Shown here: positions 36,038 to 46,300 of the stretch, in pieces
How positions within the stretch are numbered: position 1 is the stretch's first letter
How the letters are laid out: each line of letters starts with the position of its first letter
NCBI RefSeq assembly: GCF_013393385.1
Contig: NZ_AP023239.1
Coordinates: forward strand, 2,790,001 to 2,854,000
Direction of reading: 5' to 3'
DNA: 64,000 bases
DNA from: Paenibacillus sp. URB8-2
GTDB taxonomy: Bacteria > Bacillota > Bacilli > Paenibacillales > Paenibacillaceae
Position numbers and translations under genes: made by a program
Notes under the pieces: generated by a model
Told to the model about the DNA's origin: nothing
The model's database searches: none
What the model saw: only the letters and a program-made list of their open reading frames with translations

Positions 36038-38068
36038 ATGTTGATTCAAGAAGTGGTAGATGTAAGACTGCTGGATAAGATAACCGGCGGCAGCGTAATT
36101 GGCATCGACATCGGGTCGAGAACCGGCAAAGCGGTGCTGCTGTCCAGGGGACAGGTATATACGAGCTCGGTCTATACCGGCATCAATATGCAGGAAACGG
36201 CCGATGAGCTGCTTGAGGATTTGCTGGATCAATCGGCCCTCAAACGTTCGGACATCGATTATATCGTCGGCACCGGATATGGACGCATTGCCCTTCAGTA
36301 TAGCGATATTTCATCCCAGATTGTAACGGAAATTTCCTGCCATGCCATGGGCGCCCACTATTTGAACGCCGACGTCCGAACCATTGTGGATATCGGGGGC
36401 CAGGACTCCAAAGCGATTAGGGTGGACCCTTTGACCGGCGGTGTTGTCGAGTTCGTCATGAACGACAAATGCGCTGCCGGCACCGGCCGATTTCTCGAGA
36501 AGGTCGCCGAAATCCTGGAGCTGACCATCGATGAACTTGGTCAAGAGGCTGTGAAGTCAGGTTCGCCTTCCGAAATCAGCAGCCAATGCGTCGTGTTCGC
36601 CGAGTCGGAGGTCATTTCGCTCCGGGCCAAAGGCGAGACGCGGCAGGATATCGCCGCCGGCATTCACTTTGCTTCGGCCAAGCGGGTCCGCAATTTGCTC
36701 AAACGGGTCGGCATCGAGCCGGGCCTGATATTCTCCGGCGGCGTTTCCAACAATATCGGGATGAGGAAGGCGCTTGAGGATCTGTCCGGGCATCCCTTGA
36801 TCGAGGCCAAAATCGACACGATCTTCGCCGGTGCTCTTGGAGCGGCCATTCATGCCCTGAATTATTCAAAGGCGGCCATCACCTCGACTCAAGAAGCGGA
36901 GGACGTGTTCCGATTGGATCTTACAGGATTGGAGAACCGTATCGCCGAGCGTCAGGATCAGCTTATCGTAAATGCAGAAGATCGCAAAAAAGTCGGCTAC
37001 CTATGCTCATATACGCCGCTCGAAATGATCAGCGCCGCCGGCGTTTCCCATATTCGGTTGTTCAAGGCTGGCGATACCCATACGGTGGCAAGCGGCGAAC
37101 AGATCACGCAGAGCGTATTCTGCGATTTCACCAAGAGTATTCTCGGCGCCTTCAAAGAGAAAGACCCGCTCTATACTTCTCTGGATAAAATCTATACCTT
37201 CTATACCTGCGACTGCATCAAGACCGTAGGAGAGGCAATCGGTGAGTTCTTTACGCCAGCCGACATTTATACGCTTCCTCGGATTAAGGACAAGCCGTCA
37301 TCTCGCGATTTCTACAGCTCCCAAATCCTGAGCTTCAAGGCCGATCTTGAGCAGCTGTCCGGCAATATCATAACCGACGGTGAGCTGCGTTTGCAGATTC
37401 GGCAGTACAACGAGGTGCGCAAGCTGCTGACCCAAATCTCCGAGCTGCGCAAGCGTCCCAATCCGCCGCTTTCAGGCAAAGATTACCTGGACTTGGTCAA
37501 AGCCTTCTATTATTTGCCCGCCGAAGAGCTTCTTCCGCTGTACCAGGGCATCTATGACAAGCTGGCCGCGGTGCCTGTCCGTGAAGACCGCACGATCCGT
37601 CTGTTCATGGCCGGGGGCATTATCGCGGATGGCGACCGTAAGCTGCTTGAGCTGATCGAGGACGAGCTCGGAGCCAGAATTGTCGCCGAGGATCATTGCA
37701 CCGGGCTGAAAATAGCCTCAGGCTATATCGATGAGGAAGGCGATCCGTACCGGGCTCTGGCCGAAGGATATATTGATCAGACTCCCTGCGCACGGATGAA
37801 ACCGCTCCAGGAACGCGTGGAAATTTCAGGCGGACTTGCAACCGAATATCAGGCGGACGGTGTGCTGTATGCTTATCTTAAATTCTGCCCGTGCTATGGA
37901 CAAATCAAGAACGAATTCTTCCGTCATTATCAGCAGCTGGGCATTCCGGTTCTTGAACTGCCGATCGACTACTCCAAGAGCGATCAGGGTCAGCTCAAAA
38001 CACGGCTGGAAGCTTTTATCGAAGTATTGAGGGAACGCAAGGGGCTGACCGCCGTCGGAACGGCTTGA
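36038..38068 (+). CDS. Fusion of BadF/HgdC-type ATPase and HgdB-like iron-sulfur protein
   Basis: 676 residues from ATG 36038 (a GTG at 35996 is open but poorer). Residues 20-275 form an activator ATPase: DIGSRTGK at 24-31, DIGGQDSK at 118-125, and Cys145 (NDKCAAGTG) and Cys184 (SSQCVVFAE), 39 apart as in HgdC, to bind a [4Fe-4S] cluster between subunits. Residues 320-670 resemble the dehydratase/double-cubane side (DUF2229/HgdB-like): LCSYTPLEM with Cys323, FCDFTKS (Cys362), TCDC (391, 393) and FCPCYGQ near 640. Reductase and acceptor are thus in one chain. It should use ATP to deliver very low potential electrons. Confidence 0.85.
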   Translation: MLIQEVVDVRLLDKITGGSVIGIDIGSRTGKAVLLSRGQVYTSSVYTGINMQETADELLEDLLDQSALKRSDIDYIVGTGYGRIALQYSDISSQIVTEISCHAMGAHYLNADVRTIVDIGGQDSKAIRVDPLTGGVVEFVMNDKCAAGTGRFLEKVAEILELTIDELGQEAVKSGSPSEISSQCVVFAESEVISLRAKGETRQDIAAGIHFASAKRVRNLLKRVGIEPGLIFSGGVSNNIGMRKALEDLSGHPLIEAKIDTIFAGALGAAIHALNYSKAAITSTQEAEDVFRLDLTGLENRIAERQDQLIVNAEDRKKVGYLCSYTPLEMISAAGVSHIRLFKAGDTHTVASGEQITQSVFCDFTKSILGAFKEKDPLYTSLDKIYTFYTCDCIKTVGEAIGEFFTPADIYTLPRIKDKPSSRDFYSSQILSFKADLEQLSGNIITDGELRLQIRQYNEVRKLLTQISELRKRPNPPLSGKDYLDLVKAFYYLPAEELLPLYQGIYDKLAAVPVREDRTIRLFMAGGIIADGDRKLLELIEDELGARIVAEDHCTGLKIASGYIDEEGDPYRALAEGYIDQTPCARMKPLQERVEISGGLATEYQADGVLYAYLKFCPCYGQIKNEFFRHYQQLGIPVLELPIDYSKSDQGQLKTRLEAFIEVLRERKGLTAVGTA

Positions 38069-38124
38069 AGAACAGGCCGACCCGAACAATTAAATTACAA
38101 TTTCTTTAAGGGGGATGAACTTGT

Positions 38125-39009
38125 ATGAGCGATTGGAAGGAAATCATTGACCCTGATCTGCTGTCCAAAGTGACCGGCGATATTGCGGTCGGGCTTGATC
38201 TGGGTTCCAGAACGGGAAAAGGGGTGCTTTTGGCTGGCGGCAAGCTGTATACGGCGATTACGCCTACGGGCGTGTTCATGCAGGAGACGGCCGATAAGCT
38301 GCTGGACAAGCTGCTGAAGCAGTCGAAGGTGGCGCGGGAAGACATTGCCTATATTGTCGGCACGGGGTATGGCCGCATTGCACTGAACTTTGGTGGAATC
38401 GGGCACAAGATCGTGACTGAAATATCCTGCCACGCTATGGGCTCACATTATCTGAACGCCAAGGTCCGGTCGATCGTGGATATCGGCGGCCAGGATTCCA
38501 AAGCGATCAGAGTGGACCCAGCTACGGGCAAGGTTGTTGAATTTATCATGAACGACAAGTGTGCGGCCGGCACCGGACGGTTTCTGGAGAAAGTCGCACA
38601 TCTGCTGGATTTGACGCTGGAGCAGCTCGGCACCGAAGCGCTGAACGCGGATGCTCCCGCAGATGTCAGCAGCCAATGTGTCGTATTCGCCGAATCCGAG
38701 GTAATCTCCCTGAAAGCGAAAGGCGTATCCGCTGCGAACATTGCCGCCGGCATCCATCTGGCCACAGCGCGCCGCGTCCGTAATCTCGTCAACCGGATCG
38801 GACTTGAACCGGACCTCGTCTTTTCGGGAGGAGTTTCGAATAACCCGGGCATGACCAAAGCGCTCGAGGAACTGCTCGGACATCCGATCAGCAGGGTCAA
38901 GCTCGACACGATCTATGCGGGAGCGTTGGGCGCAGCCGTGTTCGCACAGAAGGCTGCTTCCAGCAGCGAGGCGGAGTTGGCCGATTTTGCTCTTTTGAAG
39001 GCGAAATGA
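38125..39009 (+). CDS. BadF/HgdC-type activator ATPase with [4Fe-4S] cluster
   Basis: 294 residues, strongly similar to the first part of the preceding fusion: DLGSRTGK at 25-32, DIGGQDSK, NDKCAAGTG with a Cys near 146 and SSQCVVFAE with a Cys near 185. As a homodimer it hydrolyses ATP to inject one electron at a time into a double-cubane or 2-hydroxyacyl-CoA dehydratase-type partner, most likely the next gene. The gene follows the fusion after 56 bases with GGGGGATG upstream of the start. Confidence 0.9.
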   Translation: MSDWKEIIDPDLLSKVTGDIAVGLDLGSRTGKGVLLAGGKLYTAITPTGVFMQETADKLLDKLLKQSKVAREDIAYIVGTGYGRIALNFGGIGHKIVTEISCHAMGSHYLNAKVRSIVDIGGQDSKAIRVDPATGKVVEFIMNDKCAAGTGRFLEKVAHLLDLTLEQLGTEALNADAPADVSSQCVVFAESEVISLKAKGVSAANIAAGIHLATARRVRNLVNRIGLEPDLVFSGGVSNNPGMTKALEELLGHPISRVKLDTIYAGALGAAVFAQKAASSSEAELADFALLKAK

Positions 39010-39160
39010 TGAAAATAGTTAAGCATCCTAATGAAAAAAAGCACCTTCTGTATACTGGGAAACGCTCCGACCAAAGAACAGTTCCAGCACAGCAGGCACT
39101 CTATCATGAGTATAAGTAATTATAGAAACAGAATCAATTTATAGTGGGAGGAATATGTTA

Positions 39161-40381
39161 ATGTCGACGGTGCTGACAAGCGAGGCGCAGGAACAGCTCA
39201 ACCATATCCGTTACAGCCGGGATACGGTTCATGCCCATTCGCCCGCGATCCAAAAGTTGTTCAATCTAGTAATCGATTATGTGGACGATGCGGAGAAAGC
39301 CGGAAAAAGCGGCACAAAGGTCATTTGGGCCGGAGTGCCCTGGGCGATGCCGCTGATCTATTCTACCGGAGCCATACCGGTCGCTTTTTCGGAGATGGGC
39401 CGCATCAGTGGACAAGAGGCCATTACCGTCTCTGAGGATTATTATCAAATGCCCGCCGAAACCTGCTCCATGGTGAAAGCGACAGCGGGCGAATGGCATT
39501 TGCGGAAGCAGGCCGGTACCTCGATCACCCGCATTTTCGGTTCGTCCTCCGGTTGTGAACCGTATAACCTGGCGTGGGAAGTGATGAAGAAGGAAGGCTT
39601 CGACGTATATACCAGCGACATCGTTTACCGGGCTCCTGGCGTCGAGGGCGAGCGTTATGAAGAACTGGTTCATTATTTTATTGATGAAATTCATGACTTC
39701 AATGAATGGCTGACTGGAAGCAGAGAGATTGACAAGGACAGCCTGCATCGTGAGATTGTCCGCAAGAACCATCTCATGCGCAGGATGCGGGAGATCATGA
39801 ATCTGCGCCTGCTGCATCCATTCCATGTTAAAAGTCTGGGAATCATGTACCTGATGAACGGGCTTACCCATTATTTCGGCAAACCCGAGGAATATACCGA
39901 GGTATTGGATGCACTGGTGGAGGAATTGTCTAGTCTTGAAACCGATGAGGCTGAGCGCAGACGAGCTATTCCGCTGATCTGGACGGGCGGCAATGGGCAG
40001 GAATTCGGTATTTATGAAACGATCGACAGTGCCGGGGGTTCGCTGCTCGGATTTGTAAGCTCTCCTTACGCCAAGGATTTTCGCGAAGATATCGATCCGG
40101 TCGAATCAGTCGCCCGCTTCCAGCTAGAGAGTCAGATGGCCGGGGCCTCGATTTACCGGCGCCACGTCATCGAGCAGCAGGTTGACCGGATTCAGGCGCG
40201 CGGCCTTATTTTGTACGGATACCTGGGCTGCTCGTTCGGAAGCGTCACGCGCGAGATGTACAGGGATTATTTCCATAACAAAGGCATTCCGAGCATTAAT
40301 CTGGAAGGAACATTCCAGGTCGGAGCCCCCAGCGGACAGCTTCTTACCCGGATTAAAGCTTTTATCGAAATGTTGTCCTGA
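39161..40381 (+). CDS. HgdB/double-cubane-cluster-like protein
   Basis: 406 residues from ATG 39161 (GGGAGG nine bases upstream; ATG 39155 is too close). Cys102 (AETCSMVK), Cys132 (SSGCEPYN) and Cys357 (YLGCSFGS) fit the three iron-sulfur ligand positions of the 2-hydroxyglutaryl-CoA dehydratase D/BcrBC/DCCP superfamily. The early cysteine found in many members is replaced (WAGVPWAMP). No second, unfused HgdA-like subunit is present, which favours a homodimeric double-cubane type protein or pairing with the fusion protein. It is the last gene of the cluster before a strong terminator. Confidence 0.8.
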   Translation: MSTVLTSEAQEQLNHIRYSRDTVHAHSPAIQKLFNLVIDYVDDAEKAGKSGTKVIWAGVPWAMPLIYSTGAIPVAFSEMGRISGQEAITVSEDYYQMPAETCSMVKATAGEWHLRKQAGTSITRIFGSSSGCEPYNLAWEVMKKEGFDVYTSDIVYRAPGVEGERYEELVHYFIDEIHDFNEWLTGSREIDKDSLHREIVRKNHLMRRMREIMNLRLLHPFHVKSLGIMYLMNGLTHYFGKPEEYTEVLDALVEELSSLETDEAERRRAIPLIWTGGNGQEFGIYETIDSAGGSLLGFVSSPYAKDFREDIDPVESVARFQLESQMAGASIYRRHVIEQQVDRIQARGLILYGYLGCSFGSVTREMYRDYFHNKGIPSINLEGTFQVGAPSGQLLTRIKAFIEMLS

Positions 40382-40451
40382 TCAAAAAAGAGGTACGGAC
40401 CACGGGTATGTGATTAGCGAGGGTATGCGGTTCGATATGCCAGTGTAAGAG

Positions 40452-40487
40452 AAAAGGGACGGCCCGGATCGGGTGCGTCCCTTTTGC
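40452..40487 (+). terminator. Rho-independent terminator closing the reductase cluster
   Basis: Perfect 10-bp stem AAAAGGGACG with CGTCCCTTTT around a GC-rich loop, usable on both strands. It separates the cluster from the MFS gene on the opposite strand. Confidence 0.85.
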
Positions 40488-40525
40488 ATATCCGCTTTAT
40501 AAGATTGGCCGAGTGTCTGATGCTC

Positions 40526-41731
40526 TTACTTTAATTGCAAACGCCGCAGACGGATGGCTTCTCCCGCAAGCGAGGTGATGACTACAGCGGCAGCCAGAAG
40601 AACAAACGCATAATAAATAAGACCGCTCCAACCCAAACGGTGGAGAAACAGACCGCCCGACCATCCGACCAAGCTGGAACCCCCGTAATAGAAGAGCAAA
40701 TAAAGAGAGGAGGCCTGTGCTTTGTGTTCGGAATCCGCCACCAATCCAACCCACCCGCTTGCAACCGAATGCCCGGCAAAAAATCCAAAGGCAACCAAAG
40801 CGACTCCTAATATTTTGACTGCCAAAATAGGAATCAGGGTTAGCATTGCCCCTGCCGCAAAGAGTGCGATCGCTATGGCGATGACCTGCGGGCGCGGATG
40901 GTGATCCGCGAGCTTGCCGAACCAGACGGAGCTCCATGTTCCGACCAAATTGACGACAAACAGAAATCCGAAGACGGTTTGGCTTAAGTAATAGGGCTTG
41001 GCTGTCAGCGGATAGCCGATATAATCCAGAATCATGATATAGACGCCCATCAGCAAAAATCCGGTGATGAACAGCAAGAGCAGCCGCTTGTTTAGCAGGT
41101 TGCCGATCATCCCTGCCTGCCACTGCTTGAAAGACCGCCGGTGAGGATGGAAATTGCGCGACGCTGGAAGGTATCTCCAGAAATAAAGACTAAGCAGCAA
41201 ATTGATCATTCCCAGAATCATCAGCGCGGTTTGCCAATTCAATAGGTCGGTTAATGCTCCGATCACGATCCGCCCGGTAAATCCGCCGATAGCCGTTCCC
41301 GCAATGTAACTCCCCATGACTCTCCCGATGTCTTTTCGATGGAACTCTTCATTAATATAGGCCATCGCAATCGAAGGAAACCCCGAAATACAGATGCCTT
41401 CCAAGAACCGGATGACCAGAAATATGGAAAATTGATGGCAAAAAGCGGATGCCACCGCAAGGATGGAGGTTAGCAGCAGGGATAGGCTCATTAATTTTTT
41501 TCTTTCCAGAGAGCTGGATAGCGCAGAAATCAGGATCAGGCCGATACCCAGACCGATTGTGGCGAGGGAAATGGAGGCTCCCGCCGTTGCCGGTGAAATG
41601 TGATATTCCTTGGAAAAAAGGCTGATCAAAGGCTGCGGGCTGTACAAAACAGCGAAAACGACTATACTTCCCATCAACATGCCTGCCGAAGCCCTGCGAT
41701 GGTCTGAGCTTCCGATTTCGATTACGTTCAT
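40526..41731 (-). CDS. MFS transporter, YnfM/inner-membrane exporter type
   Basis: About 401 residues with twelve hydrophobic segments. ATG at 41731 is favoured because GGGAGAG lies eight bases upstream; an in-frame ATG at 41758 lies further out. Motif-A-like loop SSLERKKLM is weak, and the central loop is basic. It is divergent from the LysR gene, an arrangement in which the regulator usually controls the transporter in response to its substrate. Substrate unknown; there is no clear link to the reductase cluster beyond proximity. Confidence 0.85.
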   Translation of the reverse strand: MNVIEIGSSDHRRASAGMLMGSIVVFAVLYSPQPLISLFSKEYHISPATAGASISLATIGLGIGLILISALSSSLERKKLMSLSLLLTSILAVASAFCHQFSIFLVIRFLEGICISGFPSIAMAYINEEFHRKDIGRVMGSYIAGTAIGGFTGRIVIGALTDLLNWQTALMILGMINLLLSLYFWRYLPASRNFHPHRRSFKQWQAGMIGNLLNKRLLLLFITGFLLMGVYIMILDYIGYPLTAKPYYLSQTVFGFLFVVNLVGTWSSVWFGKLADHHPRPQVIAIAIALFAAGAMLTLIPILAVKILGVALVAFGFFAGHSVASGWVGLVADSEHKAQASSLYLLFYYGGSSLVGWSGGLFLHRLGWSGLIYYAFVLLAAAVVITSLAGEAIRLRRLQLK

Positions 41732-41882
41732 GCTTATTTCTCTCCCGTTCATCAACATGCTGGCTGAATTGTGTCTTTCTTCTTAGCCAAAGCAAGTATA
41801 AAATGAAGAGGACCTGAAAGTATAATGCATTATTTTCATTGTTTTCATATATTCTGTGTAATCGAAGTGAGGGAAACAGGCT

Positions 41883-42764
41883 TTGGAATGGCAGCAGCTC
41901 GAATACTTTGAAGCAACCGCGCGTTTGCAGCATATGACACTGGCGGCTCAGACGCTTAACATTACGCAGCCGGCTCTAAGCCGGTCTATCGCCAGATTGG
42001 AGTCGGAGTTGGGGATTCCGCTTTTTGAACGGGAAGGAAGGTCAATCCGTCTTAACCGCTACGGCCAGCTTTTTCTCAGCCATGTTGAACATATTCTTGA
42101 AGAATACCGGATGGCCAAACGGGAGATTGACGATCTGCTAAATCCGTCGCAAGGGGAGGTCTCGCTGGGGTTTCTGCATACGCTCGGCATTCACCATATT
42201 CCCGATCTGATCGGCAGGTTCCGCAGAGCGCATCCCCACACCCGGTTTCAGCTTAATCAGAGCAGCACCCAGCGTCTGTTGGAACAGCTGGTCTCAGGTG
42301 AAATTGATCTGTGCATGGCTTCGCCCCAGGATGCCGACATGCGCATTCGCTGGGCCAAATTGTGGTCGGAGGAGCTGTTCATAGCGGTGCCATCCGGACA
42401 TCGGCTTGCCGGTTCATCACTGGCGGAATTGTGCGAGATTGGACAGGAACCCTTGATCTCCTTTAAAGAAGGCTACGGGCTCCGAATCATTACCGATAAA
42501 CTGCTGCAAGAGTCGGGGATATCTCCGAGCATTGTTTTCGAGGGGGAAGATGTCGATACCGTCGCCGGGCTGGTCGCCGCCGGACTCGGTGTTGCCATTC
42601 TGCCCAAATACAGCGGACTGGACCAGGAAGAGGTAAGCTGGGTGTCCATCGCAAACCGGTCCTGCCGCAGAGAAATCGGAATCGCTTGGATGGAAGACCG
42701 GTTTCTGTCCCCCGCGGCGGAACGGTTCAGACAGTTTGTGTTGGATTTTTATTTGAAGGAATAA
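41883..42764 (+). CDS. LysR-family transcriptional regulator
   Basis: 293 residues from TTG 41883. Winged helix at 1-60 (AAQTLNITQPALSRSIARLE) and a two-lobed effector domain (EVSLGFLHTLGIHHIPDLI, then DTVAGLVAAGLGVAILP). It is transcribed divergently from the MFS gene, 151 bases apart, and probably regulates it. A role in sulfur control of the upstream cluster cannot be excluded. Confidence 0.88.
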   Translation: MEWQQLEYFEATARLQHMTLAAQTLNITQPALSRSIARLESELGIPLFEREGRSIRLNRYGQLFLSHVEHILEEYRMAKREIDDLLNPSQGEVSLGFLHTLGIHHIPDLIGRFRRAHPHTRFQLNQSSTQRLLEQLVSGEIDLCMASPQDADMRIRWAKLWSEELFIAVPSGHRLAGSSLAELCEIGQEPLISFKEGYGLRIITDKLLQESGISPSIVFEGEDVDTVAGLVAAGLGVAILPKYSGLDQEEVSWVSIANRSCRREIGIAWMEDRFLSPAAERFRQFVLDFYLKE

Positions 42765-42806
42765 TGAAAAAAATGCGAACTAATGCGGATATTATTGGAT
42801 GAAGCC

Positions 42807-43243
42807 CTAGCCCCGAAAGCCACCGTCCGAATGGATAATTTGCCCGGTGATCCACTGTGCGTCGTCACTTGCAAGAAAAGCGATCAGCTTCGCCGCATCC
42901 CCGGGCTCTCCGACTCTGCCCATCGGAAACTTCGGAAGCAGAATTTGCTTTAAGTCATCGTCCATCCACCCCGTATCTGTCGGTCCGGGATCAACGGCAT
43001 TCACTGTAATATTCAATCCAGTTCCATTGATTCCGCGCGAACCCCATAGGAAGAAAGTTCCTCCGAGAATACAGCCGGCCACTGATACTCGGCGCCATAG
43101 GACTGCCGCCCGTCATAGGTACTCCAATGTGTAAAAAAGATATCCGCTCCTTCACCGACAAGAGCACGGGCGACAGCGCTTCCAATTCCTTTGCTTCTGC
43201 TTACTCCGGTAATAATCGCGAGTTTCCCTTGTAGTCGTTTCAT
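42807..43243 (-). pseudogene. Short-chain dehydrogenase pseudogene with internal deletion
   Basis: Reading from ATG 43243, the N-terminal part is a normal SDR (KRLQGKLAIITGVSRSKGIGSAV, the TGxxxGxG cofactor site). It runs to about residue 76 and stops. A different frame then gives the C-terminal end ([17 protein letters not shown] to [15 protein letters not shown]). About 130 codons carrying the catalytic Ser-Tyr-Lys are missing. A start GGAGGAAAAACA is still in place. Clearly inactive. Confidence 0.85.
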
Positions 43244-43386
43244 TGTTTTTCCTCCCTGAAGTAAGAATTGAAAAATAGGCGAAATTCGAATGAAAAGAGG
43301 GTAATTCGACACTTGTGTAGAATTGCTATTTCATAATACCAAAATTATGAATGTACATATCACAAAAAAACTCTGGAGATTGAATT

Positions 43387-46300
43387 ATGAAATGGAAATT
43401 GAAATTGCCCGAAGGGCTCGCTGGTTTGGAACGGTTGCTTCAAAGCCGGAATTCCTATAATCAACTTGCTGCCTCCATCAGGGAGATCAAGGAAGATGCC
43501 GATTCGCCCACACTGCTGCTGATTGCCGGTGAATTTAATGCCGGGAAATCCACTTTTATTAATGCGCTGCTGGGAGAACCGCTCCTGACGGTTGATATTA
43601 CCCCGGCCACCGCTGTCTTGACCAAACTTACATACGGGACTGAGAAGAAAATTATCGCTCATTTTATAGATGGGACTTCCCGCATATACGGTATGGATTG
43701 GTTGGAAGGCTTGTCCGCCGAGAGAACTGGCGAAGGAGAGAACATCAGGAGGCTGCTCGATCATGTTGAGGTGCAAGTGCCGAATGAACTGCTGAAGCGG
43801 GTTCATATTGTAGACTCCCCTGGTTTCAATTCCAATCATGCACATCATACGAAGACGGTACGTTCTTATCTGCGGCGTGCGGATTTCGCCTTCTGGCTCT
43901 TTTTTTACCGCAATGTTGGCACAGCTTCCGAACTGCAGGAGATCGAAGAGTTGAAGAGTCAGGGCGCTCAAATCTATGGAATCGTAAACGCCGTTGATCT
44001 GCATGATGAAGAGGAAGATTCTTTGCAGCAATTTCTCAGCAATAATCTGCGGCGCAGCCGGATGAGTGAATTCTTCCGGACTTTGATCGGCGTCTCCGCC
44101 AAGGAAGCTCTTGAGGCTAAGCTGGAAATGGACCCTTTGAAGAAGGAATATAGCAACTGGGCCGAGATTGAGCATTTAATGGAAGAAATTTCTGCTGATG
44201 ATACTTGGAAAGCCAAACGGGTATTTCAGAAACTGAATGAATTGCTGAAGCAGCTTAATGACAGGCTTATGGAGGAACGGAGCAGTAGAGATTTTTTTCT
44301 GTATGAAGAGCTTGTTGAAGGTCTTACTGCCGGAGTTTACCCCGAACTCGTCCAAATGAAAGAAGATTTACTCGCCCGTCAGATGCATGCAGAAACAGAG
44401 GTTATGACATGGAAGAGCCTCTTTGATCGGAAGATTACATCATTGAAGCAGGCCGGAAAGATGTGGGAAGAAATTGATGACTTCAGCCGTCAGATGAACC
44501 AACCGGTCAACGCAGCCAGGGAGTGGCGGTTGTCATGCATGACGGAGTATGAACGTATTTTGGAAAGTTCGGCCGATTTATCTGCCGACTGTATGAAATT
44601 ATTGGAAACCCAGATTAGACTTGAAAAAGAGTGGGAGACACTCGACCGATACGGCATCTTTAAACAAAAGCGGATTCTCGGGTTTACGCTGGAGCAAAAG
44701 AAATACAATAATGCGCGAAACGGGCTTTTAGACCGGCAGGATCAAGTGTTGAACCGGATCAACCATCTTAAGAAATCGGTTAAACAAGTCGAGGTGAATC
44801 TTAAGAATGAACTGAGCGAGAAGATCTCGAAAGTTTTGGAGGCGGTTGTCAGGGCAGAGAAGGTATTCTTGACAAGACTGGATATGGCCAAAGAAAAATA
44901 CGGTAAGCTTAATCACGGTATTGTAAGCGATCTGGACAATTGGCATGGTTTTCTTCTGGCCATTAAGAAGCAGCTTGATCCTATTTTCGCTGAATCCGAC
45001 GATGAGCTTAGACCCCTGGAAGACTATCAGGCTTGCCGCTATTTATATGAGAACATTGCAGGGATATGCAAGGAACTCGATACCGAGACCAATCGGGCGG
45101 CAGTGGATCTGCTGCGGGGCAGTTTATTACCTATGAAATTCGGCGAACTCACCATTAAAGGGACCTTTGGAAAAGGTCTGATTGATACCCGCATTCCGGT
45201 TGTGCCCGATCCTCTTCCTTTCCATTCGGAGCAGCGGCTTCTTCAAGTTCAAACCTTACGTAAAGTCATAAGAAACCGTTTGATCGCATTAACCGCAATC
45301 GCCGGAATTATTGCTTTTTTATGGTGGCATAACGAAAACGGGCCCGAAAGCCGGGAGGAATCGGCAGCGGTCTTTCCGGATACGGCGGATGTTGCCGCCG
45401 ATGCACAAACGGATGAACATTCCGTGATCCCGGAAACGCCGCTGCCGTCAGAAACGCCTGCCCGCAAGGATATGCATAAGTTTATGAATCAAGTATTCTC
45501 AGCCATCGACGAAGGGAACGGACAGGAATACTTTACGGCAGAAGGTTGGAACGGGCAGCAAGCCTTTTATACGACTAAGCCTGACGCCATCCGGACGCGG
45601 ACGTCCGTGGAAAAGGTCACCGGTCCCTCGGGTAACGAATTCCGAATCCAGACCCTTGAGAGTTACCAAGGAGCAGATGCTCTTACCGAATACCAAGTAA
45701 CTTATGGCGTCGTTGAATTTAACGGCTCTTACCTCATTGAATCGGTGCTTGCCAAGAAGATTAGTGAGACCGAAACTGCGATTGACGCGGACGGGAGCGT
45801 GCTTCGTTCTTTTCTCAAAGATTTCCGGGTTTCTTACTTTGACGCCCTCCAAGCAGGCGACTTCTCCTTGGTTGCGTCTTACCTGACGCCGGACGGAGAA
45901 GCTCACAAGGAATTAGCCAAATACATTGGGGATATCGCGGGGCGGGGCTACCTTTTTGAACACGAAGACTTTGACATAGCGGGAGTCAAAAAGACGGGGC
46001 CGAGAGAATACCGGATGGATACATACGAGAAATTCAAGTTCACCGATGACCTGGGCGAGCAGACAGACTATGACCGATCCAAACAGTATTTTATTCATGC
46101 GTTGGACCGCGAGCATTTTTCGATAGATCGAATTGCTATTAGTAAAACAATCAAGACGCCGATCACATTGCCTACGGCAGGCTTGGTCTCTTCCGCGGAT
46201 GTGGCGGCATTTGTCCAGCAATACTATTCGGATTTTGCCTCGGCGTTTAATGGGGGCGGATTTAACTCGATTGCGGCGTATTACGACCCGAAAGGCAAGG

